11,971 nucleotides of DNA from the NCBI GenBank assembly GCA_039934475.1, contig JBDTMC010000234.1:1-11971 (forward strand), given 5' to 3'. The notes under the pieces are model-generated. The model saw only the letters and a program-made list of their open reading frames with translations, was not told where the DNA came from and ran no database searches. Both the position numbers and the translations under genes were made by a program. Each line of letters opens with the position of its first letter. The stretch's first letter is position 1. Of this stretch, positions 1 through 5,254 are shown piece by piece. The DNA is from JBDTMC01 sp039934475. Lineage in GTDB: Bacteria > Acidobacteriota > Terriglobia > Bryobacterales > Bryobacteraceae.

Positions 1-1163
1 TGATCCAACGGCAGGTGGACGGCAAACAGTTGCCGGGAGCCGTCACCATCCTCGCCCGGCACGGCAAGATTGTTGACACGGGCGCCTACGGCAAGAAGGA
101 CCTCGCGTCGGGCGGGGCCGCGGACGCCGACACGATTTTCCGCATCTACTCCATGACCAAGCCGGTGACGGGCGTGGCGATGATGATCCTCTATGAGCAG
201 GGCAAGTGGAGCCCCTCGGATCCGATCTCGAAGCACGTCCCGGAATTCGCCGACCTGAAGGTCTTCAAGGCAATGGGTCCCGATGGCCAGCCGGTGCTGG
301 AGAAGCCGGCCCACGCCCCCACCATGGCCGAGCTGATGAGCCATACCGCCGGATTCAGCTATGGCTTTGACCCAAGCTCGCCGGTGGACAAGATGTATCT
401 GGACGCCAAGGTTTTCAACGTTCCCGATTTGAAGCAGATGGTGACGAAGCTGGCCGGCATCCCACTGCTCTACCAGCCGGGCACGAAGTGGGTGTACAGC
501 CTGTCGGTGGACATCCAGGGCTACGTGGTGGAGAAGCTGTCCGGCAAGCCGCTCGGCGAGTTCATGCGTGAGAACATCTTCCAACCGCTGGGCATGAAGG
601 ACACCGCATTCTTCCTGAACTCCGATAAACTCCCACGGTTGGCCACGTTGTACACGGCCAATGCCGGCGGGGAGTTGGAACCGAACAAGACCAGTCTGCT
701 GGATATCGATTACGGCAAGGACACTACGCGGCCCCTGGGAGGCGCCGGGCTCGTTTCCACGGCTCGCGACTATTTCCGCTTCGCCCAGATGCTACTAGAC
801 GGCGGCCAGTTGGACGGCACGCGCATCCTCGCTCCGTCATCGGTGACCCTGATGCGCACCAACCGCCTGGGGCCTGCCGTCACCGACGCGGATGCGTACG
901 GCGTCGGTTTCTTCCATATTAATCGGGGCTTCGGTTTCGGCTTCGATTTCGGCGTTTTTGATCATCCCGCGGTGATCGGCCGGACTCTCGGCGAGGGCTC
1001 GTACACGTGGGAAGGAGCGGCGGGTTCGTGGTTCTGGATCGACCCGACGAACGATATCGTCTTCGTCGGCATGATGCAGCGCATGGTTGGTCCGGGGAGC
1101 CCCGATATGAGCACGCTGTCGCAAGAAGCTGTGTATCAGGCTTTGTTGAGCCCGGCGAAGTAG
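1..1163 (+). CDS. Serine hydrolase, beta-lactamase (class C) fold, family VIII carboxylesterase-like; 5' end missing
   Basis: The reading frame is open from base 3, so the true start lies before the window. The GTG at 15 is internal: the codons before it (Ile-Gln-Arg-Gln) fit the helix that usually precedes a Gly-Ala-Val strand in this family. Counting from base 15, the nucleophile motif is Ser46-Met-Thr-Lys49. The tyrosine motif is Tyr-Ser-Leu in place of the Tyr-x-Asn of true beta-lactamases, and a Trp-Glu-Gly precedes Ala-Ala-Gly-Ser-Trp-Phe near the C-terminus. SxxK, YSL and WxG together are the signature of family VIII esterases such as EstB, so ester hydrolysis is more likely than beta-lactam or peptide cleavage. 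A signal peptide may lie in the missing part. The stop is TAG at 1161. It converges with the phosphatase gene 109 bases away. Substrate cannot be read from the sequence. Confidence 0.9.
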   Translation, partial: IQRQVDGKQLPGAVTILARHGKIVDTGAYGKKDLASGGAADADTIFRIYSMTKPVTGVAMMILYEQGKWSPSDPISKHVPEFADLKVFKAMGPDGQPVLEKPAHAPTMAELMSHTAGFSYGFDPSSPVDKMYLDAKVFNVPDLKQMVTKLAGIPLLYQPGTKWVYSLSVDIQGYVVEKLSGKPLGEFMRENIFQPLGMKDTAFFLNSDKLPRLATLYTANAGGELEPNKTSLLDIDYGKDTTRPLGGAGLVSTARDYFRFAQMLLDGGQLDGTRILAPSSVTLMRTNRLGPAVTDADAYGVGFFHINRGFGFGFDFGVFDHPAVIGRTLGEGSYTWEGAAGSWFWIDPTNDIVFVGMMQRMVGPGSPDMSTLSQEAVYQALLSPAK

Positions 1164-1272
1164 GAACGGCCACGGCACGGAAACATAGAGCCCTAAGACT
1201 GAGTCAGCCTGAAACATGCGCCAGCGGTAATCGGCGTGGCGATGCCGTTCGCACTGCTGAACGCCTGCCGGG

Positions 1273-2643
1273 CTAGTTATTGATGTCCGCGTAACTTGCG
1301 TTGATCTGGCGCCGCGCCAAGCGTACAAAAGCGCCGAGAGGGCAATCGAACGTCGCATTGTGGATGCTGCAACTGGGGATGAATACAGGGACGCTCGCCG
1401 GTGGAGCGGCGAGTGTCAACGGCGCGCGGCTGCGAAGCTGATCCATTGTCTGGGCAACATAGGACGCGCGAACGATGAACTCGCCAGTTCTCTGAGACTG
1501 GCGGAGTTCGAAGACGATGGCGCCTCCGAGAGCGGATACATCGGGTTGGTAGCCATTCACCAGCCAGTCAAGACTAAAGAGGCCGGCGAGTCCGGAGACA
1601 TTGGTATTGGAAGCGACCAGCACGACGATCTTGTCGGACGGCCTTCCCAAGGTGCCAGTCATGGTATTGCCCGTGGCGGCCTGCACCATTGAGCGGACGA
1701 TGTGCGAGGCCAAATTGGAGCTCTGCACGCTGGCCAGATAGGGTGTGCGGAATTCCAAATTGATCAGTTCGTCGTAGACGCGAAAGATCTGGCTGATGCC
1801 GGCGGCATTCAACTGTCCCCAACCGACGTCGGAAGCAGGCATGCCATCGACGTATTCCATCATGAAGGGATCGATAGCCGTGTAGAGGTATAGCAGGCCG
1901 CCTGGGTTGACAGGCATCGTGGAATTTCCGGCCGCCATAATAATTGGAATGGCGGTGACATCGGTCTTACCCGCGGGCGTGGCGGGTACCGGGAAAGTGC
2001 CGGCGGGATAGTTAAACAAAACCGAGCGGATGAGGGCGAGTTCGGCGGAATAGGTGGTGGCCAGGGACTGGGGATTCCCGCCGAGGCGCCCATTGACGGC
2101 GGCAATGGCCATGTTGGTATTCAACCGAGCGACGCCGGCATTGATGGGATCGAACAGCGGGTCGGGGGCGGGTGTGGTATTGACGGTGACCGAAACCGCG
2201 GGGAGCAGGCCGGCGGCGAAGGCTTGGGCGGTATCCACAATGAGCGGAGCGTTATTGGCACGGATATAAACGAAATTCGCGTCCGAGGCGTCTTGGCCAG
2301 TGAGCAACTTTTCCTGGGTGAGCCAGAGGCGGAAATATCCGCCGAGAAGAGTTTCGTTCGTCTGGCCATTGGGAGTGATCACTGCCTGGCCCGAAACGGA
2401 GAAGGTCGGGAACGGAAGCGCCGAGAAGGTATTCTCGGCGGAGGTGGCGGTTATGGGAGTGCGCGCGGCATGACGGCCGAAGATAATGATCTGCTTGAGA
2501 CGGGTGGTATCGGTGGGCTGCGCCGCCAGGAAGGGCCCGCAAAAAGCGGCCAGCGCGACGATTGGGGCAAGATGATATCTCACACGTGTGAGTGCGGGGA
2601 GGCTGAACAACTTCTCGCACCGATTTCCAGCCGGTCTTCTCAC
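1273..2643 (-). CDS. Secreted histidine acid phosphatase-like protein (histidine phosphatase superfamily, clade 2) with altered HD motif
   Basis: Length is 456 residues from the GTG at 2643. A second GTG at 2583 (residue 21) gives a more compact signal peptide with a hydrophobic Ala/Val/Leu core ending in Ala-Ala-Gln near residue 42; neither start has a clear ribosome binding site. The clade 2 signature is present as Arg57-His58-Ala-Ala-Arg61-Thr-Pro63, right after an Ile-Ile-Ile-Phe-Gly strand, where His58 would be the phosphorylated nucleophile. The second family motif, normally His-Asp-Thr-Asn (His303-Asp304 in E. coli AppA), lines up with Ser345-Asn346-Thr347-Asn348, followed by the expected Gly-Leu-Ala-Gly-Leu-Phe helix. 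The usual proton donor Asp is therefore absent. The frame is otherwise intact. Export and a phosphomonoesterase-like fold are well supported; phytase or acid phosphatase activity is uncertain. Confidence 0.82.
   Translation of the reverse strand: MRRPAGNRCEKLFSLPALTRVRYHLAPIVALAAFCGPFLAAQPTDTTRLKQIIIFGRHAARTPITATSAENTFSALPFPTFSVSGQAVITPNGQTNETLLGGYFRLWLTQEKLLTGQDASDANFVYIRANNAPLIVDTAQAFAAGLLPAVSVTVNTTPAPDPLFDPINAGVARLNTNMAIAAVNGRLGGNPQSLATTYSAELALIRSVLFNYPAGTFPVPATPAGKTDVTAIPIIMAAGNSTMPVNPGGLLYLYTAIDPFMMEYVDGMPASDVGWGQLNAAGISQIFRVYDELINLEFRTPYLASVQSSNLASHIVRSMVQAATGNTMTGTLGRPSDKIVVLVASNTNVSGLAGLFSLDWLVNGYQPDVSALGGAIVFELRQSQRTGEFIVRASYVAQTMDQLRSRAPLTLAAPPASVPVFIPSCSIHNATFDCPLGAFVRLARRQINASYADINN
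2579..2592. repeat. 14-bp perfect palindrome at the start of the phosphatase gene
   Basis: The sequence CTCACACGTGTGAG reads the same on both strands, centred between 2585 and 2586. It overlaps the alternative GTG start (2583-2581) of the minus-strand phosphatase gene. This is a usual place for an operator of a dimeric repressor, but it could also be chance. If translation starts at 2643 the palindrome lies inside the coding sequence. Confidence 0.4.
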
Positions 2644-2646
2644 GCC

Positions 2647-2778
2647 TTGCTAAATCCCGAGGCCCTGGCCCCGCAACGGCAGGAAGCGGTGCGGCGGTTC
2701 ATCGACTATTTGAAACGGCGAGCCGCGGTGGCCCGATGGGGAGGTTGGTGGATACTGGAGCCGGAGGCGCGCACTGCC
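2647..2778 (+). other. Possible remnant of a short antitoxin-like segment upstream of hicB
   Basis: The frame of the plus-strand hicB stays open upstream and here encodes a Leu-Asn-Pro-Glu-Ala-Leu-Ala-Pro-Gln-Arg-Gln-Glu stretch followed by Ala-Val-Arg-Arg-Phe-Ile-Asp-Tyr-Leu-Lys-Arg-Arg. A Pro-x-x-x-Gln-x-x-Val-x-x-Phe-Ile-x-x-Leu-Lys pattern is typical of DUF2281-like or VapB-like antitoxin helices. Only a TTG at 2647 could start it, with no good ribosome binding site. It could be a worn-down antitoxin, an N-terminal extension of HicB, or chance coding on the strand opposite the phosphatase promoter region. Confidence 0.2.
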
Positions 2779-3000
2779 GTGAGACGAACAATTCAGGTAC
2801 GCATCAGCAGAGGAGAGCGTCTGTTTGTGGCCGAGTGCCTGGATCTGCCGGTGGTCACCCAGGCTGCCACGCTCGATGAATTGGCATTCAACATCGGTGA
2901 AGCGATTGGCCTACACCTCGAGGGTGAAGACTTGGCGGCGCTCGGTTTTTCCAGTAACCCGACGATCCTGGCTACCATGGAGCTTGAAGCTGTTGCCTGA
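2779..3000 (+). CDS. hicB: HicB-like antitoxin (type II toxin-antitoxin), plus-strand copy
   Basis: This is a 73-residue protein. The GTG start at 2779 was chosen because it gives the family's usual opening (Arg-Arg-Thr-Ile-Gln-Val-Arg-Ile) and has GGAGG at 2763-2767, 11 bases upstream; the frame is open much further upstream, but that part lies opposite the phosphatase. The HicB partial RNase H-like fold is visible: a first strand, then Phe-Val-Ala-Glu-Cys-Leu-Asp-Leu-Pro-Val-Val-Thr-Gln, then the helix Thr-Leu-Asp-Glu-Leu-Ala-Phe-Asn-Ile-Gly-Glu-Ala-Ile, then Leu-Glu-Gly-Glu-Asp. Relatives neutralise the HicA mRNA interferase and repress their own operon. The TGA stop overlaps by one base the ATG of a hicA start that is cut short, so the antitoxin is intact but has no full toxin next to it. 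It has no separate DNA-binding tail. Confidence 0.8.
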   Translation: MRRTIQVRISRGERLFVAECLDLPVVTQAATLDELAFNIGEAIGLHLEGEDLAALGFSSNPTILATMELEAVA

Positions 3001-3098
3001 TGCCCAAACTCGGAGCTCTATCGGGTCGGGGTCGCAAGCGGTGGCTACAAGAGCTGGCGGAAATGTTCCGGACCCACACCACCAGCCCGGAGGATTGA
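3000..3098 (+). pseudogene. Truncated hicA toxin remnant, plus strand
   Basis: The ATG at 3000 overlaps the hicB stop (TGATG), as in many hicBA operons. The first ten residues, Met-Pro-Lys-Leu-Gly-Ala-Leu-Ser-Gly-Arg, match the usual beginning of HicA (Met-Pro-Lys-Leu-x-x-Leu-Ser-Gly-Arg/Lys). After that the similarity ends, and the frame stops at 3098 after 32 codons. From 3045 on, the DNA is the 3' end of another hicA on the opposite strand. The double-stranded-RNA-binding-like fold and the catalytic Gly-Ser-His loop are both missing, so this cannot be an active toxin. The small peptide may still be translated. Confidence 0.65.
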
Positions 3099-3264
3099 GC
3101 GCAGGGTGCCTCGATCCAGTGTGCGGTGGTCCGGCACAACCACCTGGCAGAATGGGTCATCGCGCCGCAGGATCATATGGCTTCCCACTTGCCGGACGAA
3201 GCGGAAGCCCGAGCGCTCAAGTGCCCGCCGGCATTCGCGCCCGGAAATGACGGGGAGGGCTCAC
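3045..3264 (-). pseudogene. hicA: hicA-like mRNA interferase gene with a frame break just after its start
   Basis: From 3251 down to the TAG at 3047-3045 the minus strand encodes an almost complete HicA: Val-Ile-Ser-Gly-Arg-Glu, an Arg-Ala-Leu-Glu-Arg-Ser-Gly-Phe helix, Val-Arg-Gln-Val-Gly-Ser-His with the catalytic His, an Arg-Arg-Asp-Asp-Pro turn, Val-Val-Val-Pro-Asp-His and the closing Gly-Thr-Leu-Arg-Ser-Ile-Leu-Arg. The frame has no ATG, GTG or TTG before the Gly-Ser-His region; its only upstream codons run straight into the hicB stop. The natural start is the GTG at 3264-3262, which forms a 4-base GTGA overlap with the hicB stop, but it is out of frame by one base. The segment of 220 bases is 3n+1. 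A one-base insertion or two-base deletion near the GGGG at 3252-3255 would explain it. An assembly indel would restore a working toxin of about 72 residues. Confidence 0.7.
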
Positions 3265-3467
3265 ACGGTAACGAGACGTGCTTCGAAGTGCTCTTCTGGA
3301 ACTGGCAGGTGGTCGGATTGGAGGGCGGCGACGTAGGCCTGGATAGCTTCCCTAATGTTCGCAAGCACCGCTTCGTGGGTTTCGCCCTGGGACACACAGC
3401 CGGGTAGACTGGGGCACTCGGCGACCACCATGCCGTCTTCCCCTCGATAGAGCAGGACCTGGCGCAT
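3261..3467 (-). CDS. hicB: HicB-like antitoxin, minus-strand copy
   Basis: The protein has 68 residues from the ATG at 3467. An in-frame GTG at 3524 would add 19 residues unlike the family, so the shorter form is preferred; neither has a strong ribosome binding site. The pattern Arg-Gln-Val-Leu-Leu-Tyr-Arg-Gly-Glu-Asp-Gly, Val-Val-Ala-Glu-Cys-Pro-Ser-Leu-Pro-Gly-Cys-Val-Ser-Gln-Gly-Glu-Thr, the Glu-Ala-Val-Leu-Ala-Asn-Ile-Arg-Glu-Ala-Ile helix and the Leu-Pro-Val-Pro-Glu-Glu tail is classic for short HicB antitoxins. Its role would be to bind and block HicA. The TGA stop (3263-3261) overlaps the expected GTG start of hicA downstream, so the two would be translationally coupled. It belongs to a different subfamily from the plus-strand HicB (the -CPSLPGC- type rather than the -CLDLPV- type), so the two modules are not simple duplicates. 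Confidence 0.85.
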   Translation of the reverse strand: MRQVLLYRGEDGMVVAECPSLPGCVSQGETHEAVLANIREAIQAYVAALQSDHLPVPEEHFEARLVTV

Positions 3468-3587
3468 GTTTTCATTGTGTCTGACTTTGGGAACAAAAGC
3501 GAGGTCGGAGCTTCCCGAAGGCACTTACCCAGTTGCGGGCGAGCCGGCCTTAAGGAGTTAACAGCACCTGATAGTATCAATATGCTA

Positions 3588-3613
3588 GGCAAAGTGATCA
3601 GAGCAACTTTGTC
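3588..3613. repeat. Inverted repeat in the A+T-rich intergenic pocket
   Basis: CAAAGT (3590-3595) and ACTTTG (3606-3611) are perfect complements separated by 10 bases. The stem extends outward by a G-T and a G-C pair (3589/3612 and 3588/3613). It lies upstream of the minus-strand hicB and could be a regulator site or an RNA hairpin. It has no following T tract on either strand typical of an intrinsic terminator. Confidence 0.35.
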
Positions 3614-3767
3614 CTTCCTATACTCACTTTTATATCAGGCCGCATTGCTCTGGGGCCGTCGCAAGTGGGAACGGGGACCGTTGTTCGAAGTGGCGTCGAG
3701 GGGGCCGGCCCAGGCTTCCCACCCGCTTGGTTCCGTGATAGGGTCAGGATGACCTGGACCAACCACC

Positions 3768-3783
3768 GGACCGACGAGGGTCC
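3768..3783 (+). promoter_or_regulatory. Small hairpin overlapping the ribosome binding site of the 101-residue gene
   Basis: GGACC (3768-3772) can pair with GGTCC (3779-3783) around the loop GACGAG. The Shine-Dalgarno-like GAGGG (3776-3780) straddles loop and stem, and the ATG follows at 3790. The GGACC at 3756-3760 could compete for the same partner. The fold is short and might only tune translation weakly. Confidence 0.3.
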
Positions 3784-3789
3784 AAAACC

Positions 3790-4095
3790 ATGACAGGCAA
3801 TGTGACGGCAACGGAAGAAGGCGCCAGCCTTCGGCTAAAGGTTCTTCGTGCGGACCGGGCGTTTCTTGACGGAAGTGTCGAGATTCGGCTTCATCATATG
3901 GAGTTGACAGACGACCGGGTGTCGCAAGAGGCAGCGTCAGGGGACATTGTGATCACCGGATTGCATGGGGCGCCGCAGGGATTGTACCGCCTTTCAGTGA
4001 TTCTGGAGGACGGGCGAACGATCAGCCGGTTTGTCTCACTGGGGGCAAAAGGGCCGACGGATCTGGAGATGGTGGTGCCGCGCCGGGAGGAGTAG
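3790..4095 (+). CDS. Uncharacterised 101-residue protein, predicted beta-rich
   Basis: I do not recognise this protein. The ATG at 3790 has GAGGG at 3776-3780, a 9-base spacing, and the codons are G/C-rich at third positions like the neighbouring genes, so it is probably real. The sequence has no signal peptide, no membrane helix and no cysteines. Alternating strands such as Leu-Arg-Leu-Lys-Val-Leu, Gly-Ser-Val-Glu-Ile-Arg-Leu, Asp-Ile-Val-Ile-Thr-Gly-Leu and Tyr-Arg-Leu-Ser-Val-Ile-Leu-Glu-Asp-Gly-Arg suggest a small beta sandwich or barrel. It ends in a charged tail of Pro-Arg-Arg-Glu-Glu. It precedes the sigma factor gene on the same strand with a 51-base gap that contains a separate promoter-like element, so it may or may not share transcription with it. 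Confidence 0.6.
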   Translation: MTGNVTATEEGASLRLKVLRADRAFLDGSVEIRLHHMELTDDRVSQEAASGDIVITGLHGAPQGLYRLSVILEDGRTISRFVSLGAKGPTDLEMVVPRREE

Positions 4096-4106
4096 CAGCC
4101 GGGGCT

Positions 4107-4115
4107 TGATATAGT
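4107..4115 (+). promoter_or_regulatory. Extended -10 promoter element of the sigma factor gene
   Basis: TG-A-TATAGT matches the extended -10 pattern TGnTATAAT in eight of nine positions. No good -35 is visible, as is common for extended -10 promoters. The start of transcription would be about 4122, which leaves a leader of about 25 bases carrying GGAAG (4134-4138) eight bases before the ATG at 4147. This supports 4147 as the start codon, because the in-frame GTG at 4114 would lie inside the promoter. Confidence 0.5.
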
Positions 4116-4146
4116 GGATTCAAGGACCGAACTGGAAGACTGTATC

Positions 4147-4770
4147 ATGGCTACTGTGAATGAGGCAGGCTTATTTGACGAAGCCCCCTTGCTGGGGCGC
4201 GCGCGTGCCGGGGACGTACGGGCATTTTCGGACCTGGTGACAAAGTACGAGCGCAAGATATACCGGCTCGCCAAACACATCACGCAGAATGACGAAGACG
4301 CCGAGGACGTGCTGCAGGAAACGTTTCTGAAGGCGTATGAACATCTAGGCGAGTTCCAGGGGAACTCGAAATTTTATACGTGGATTGTCAGGATCGCCGT
4401 CAACGAATCGTTGATGAAGTTGAGAAAACGGAAATCGGACCGCACCGTATCGATGGATGAAAGCATCGATACAGGTGAGGAGACGGTTGTTCGGGAAATA
4501 GCGGTATGGGAAGACGACCCGGAGAAGCAGTATTCGCGAGACGAGATCCGGGCGATTCTGGACGAGGCGGTGGACAGCTTGAAGCCGTCGTTCCGGACGG
4601 TGTTTTTGCTGCGCGACGTGGAGGAGTTATCCACGGAGGAGACCGCAGAGACGCTAGGATTGTCGATTCCGGCCGTGAAGAGCCGCCTACTGCGGGCACG
4701 CCTGCAATTGCGGGAAAAGCTGACCCGATTCTTCAAGAGGAAAGGGGACGACGTTTTTGCTTACCTGTAA
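4147..4770 (+). CDS. ECF-type RNA polymerase sigma factor (sigma-70 family)
   Basis: The protein has 207 residues from the ATG at 4147, chosen for GGAAG at 4134-4138 and the promoter element at 4107-4115. Region 2 (about residues 24-92) shows Ala-Phe-Ser-Asp-Leu-Val-Thr-Lys-Tyr-Glu, the Asp-Ala-Glu-Asp-Val-Leu-Gln-Glu-Thr-Phe core-binding helix and Phe-Tyr-Thr-Trp-Ile-Val-Arg-Ile-Ala for -10 recognition. Region 4 (about 138-192) shows Phe-Arg-Thr-Val-Phe-Leu-Leu-Arg-Asp and the helix-turn-helix with Leu-Ser-Ile-Pro-Ala-Val-Lys-Ser-Arg-Leu. Region 3 is absent and replaced by an acidic linker, as expected for ECF factors. The protein would direct RNA polymerase to a dedicated set of promoters when its anti-sigma partner, encoded by the overlapping next gene, lets go. 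The regulon and signal cannot be read from this window. Confidence 0.95.
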   Translation: MATVNEAGLFDEAPLLGRARAGDVRAFSDLVTKYERKIYRLAKHITQNDEDAEDVLQETFLKAYEHLGEFQGNSKFYTWIVRIAVNESLMKLRKRKSDRTVSMDESIDTGEETVVREIAVWEDDPEKQYSRDEIRAILDEAVDSLKPSFRTVFLLRDVEELSTEETAETLGLSIPAVKSRLLRARLQLREKLTRFFKRKGDDVFAYL

Positions 4771-5014
4771 GGACTTTCTAAACGGGCTCAATGATTTTCT
4801 GGATCAGACAGCGGATCCGGAGAGCCATGCTCATCTCACCAAGCATGTGAATGAGTGCCCGAATTGCTGGGTGATCGTCGATACGACGAAACGGACGCTG
4901 CAAGTGTACAAGGGAGTGGAACCGCAACAACTTCCCGAGGAGTTACACAGCCGGCTGATGAAGGCGTTGGACAAAAAAATCACCAACTGCCAGTCAAAGC
5001 ACAAGCAGCCTTGA
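4757..5014 (+). CDS. Zinc-binding anti-sigma factor (zf-HC2/ZAS type), soluble
   Basis: This 85-residue protein probably starts with TTG at 4757, inside the end of the sigma gene (14-base overlap), with AAAGGGGA at 4741-4748 as ribosome binding site. No other start fits the N-terminus. It carries the zinc anti-sigma motif His30-x3-Cys34-x2-Cys37, with Cys4 as the likely fourth ligand. A helix around residues 5-16 and the Val-Val/Ile-Asp-Thr-Thr-Lys-Arg-Thr segment complete the sigma-binding domain. There is no membrane helix and the tail is short and basic, so the protein should act in the cytoplasm, unlike membrane-bound RskA or RseA types. Relatives of this type sense redox state or metal through the Cys/His cluster; that sensing role is an inference here. 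Overlap implies coupled translation and near-equal supply with the sigma factor. Confidence 0.88.
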   Translation: MLTCKDFLNGLNDFLDQTADPESHAHLTKHVNECPNCWVIVDTTKRTLQVYKGVEPQQLPEELHSRLMKALDKKITNCQSKHKQP

Positions 5015-5247
5015 AGGGTTATACTCCTCGCCAGTCCCCGCACCGCCTGAAGCGTCTCATCCGCGCGGTAGCGGTGCCTGCTCGCCACGGGCGTGGGCAG
5101 GGGTGTATGCTTCAGTTCCGTCAGGTACCACGGGATATCCCACACATCTTCTTCCGCAGTCATCCAGTGGATGGCATCAAAGCGTTCGAGATTGACCGTG
5201 CGGGAATAGGTCCTGAGACCCTTTTCTCCTTCACCGCGCATGGCCAT
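4831..5247 (-). CDS. Hypothetical ORF of doubtful status; only its first ~75 codons look coding
   Basis: I do not recognise this product. From the ATG at 5247 (or the one at 5241) the frame encodes a protein-like stretch containing Tyr-Ser-Arg-Thr-Val-Asn-Leu-Glu-Arg-Phe-Asp-Ala-Ile-His-Trp and Val-Trp-Asp-Ile-Pro-Trp-Tyr-Leu-Thr-Glu-Leu-Lys-His. Codons here prefer G or C in third position and many Asp, Glu and Trp codons fall naturally. Beyond about 5015 the frame runs opposite the anti-sigma gene and turns Cys/Ser-rich, so the original 3' end appears lost or frameshifted. There is no ribosome binding site. It is best read as the 5' remnant of a gene, with a small chance of a working short protein. 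It diverges from the hip operon across 54 bases. Confidence 0.35.
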   Translation of the reverse strand: MAMRGEGEKGLRTYSRTVNLERFDAIHWMTAEEDVWDIPWYLTELKHTPLPTPVASRHRYRADETLQAVRGLARSITLQGCLCFDWQLVIFLSNAFISRLCNSSGSCCGSTPLYTCSVRFVVSTITQQFGHSFTCLVR

Positions 5248-5254
5248 AACGTGT

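Larger units (their letters stand above)
3468..3789. other. Intergenic stretch between hicB (-) and the 101-residue gene (+)
   Basis: This is a divergent intergenic region with no convincing gene. A plus-strand frame is open at 3477-3752, but its product is low-complexity and it lacks a ribosome binding site. An A+T-rich pocket at about 3565-3640 contrasts with the GC-rich surroundings and is where promoters are expected. It holds TGATA-G-TATCA (3569-3579), a perfect inverted repeat that could be an operator for the leftward hicBA unit, and TATACT at 3619-3624, a good -10 match on the plus strand without a clear -35 partner. GGTCA-GGA-TGACC (3742-3754) is another short perfect inverted repeat. 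Confidence 0.45.

Noticed and set aside
1164..1272. Possible bidirectional terminator between converging genes
   Set aside because: Only very short stems are present and no T tract follows on either strand.
2224..2778. Long open plus-strand frame continuous with hicB
   Set aside because: Most of it lies opposite the phosphatase gene and has its mirrored composition; only the end from about 2647 has protein-like content, noted separately as a weak remnant.
3173..3592. 139-codon minus-strand frame overlapping hicB and hicA
   Set aside because: Its product is Ser/Pro/Lys-rich with no family match, while another frame of the same strand gives clear HicB and HicA motifs.
3477..3752. 91-codon plus-strand frame in the intergenic region
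   Set aside because: No ribosome binding site, no recognisable domain, and it crosses the A+T-rich promoter-like pocket.
4114..4146. GTG start giving an 11-residue longer sigma factor
   Set aside because: The GTG is inside the extended -10 element and lacks a ribosome binding site; ATG 4147 has GGAAG at a normal distance.
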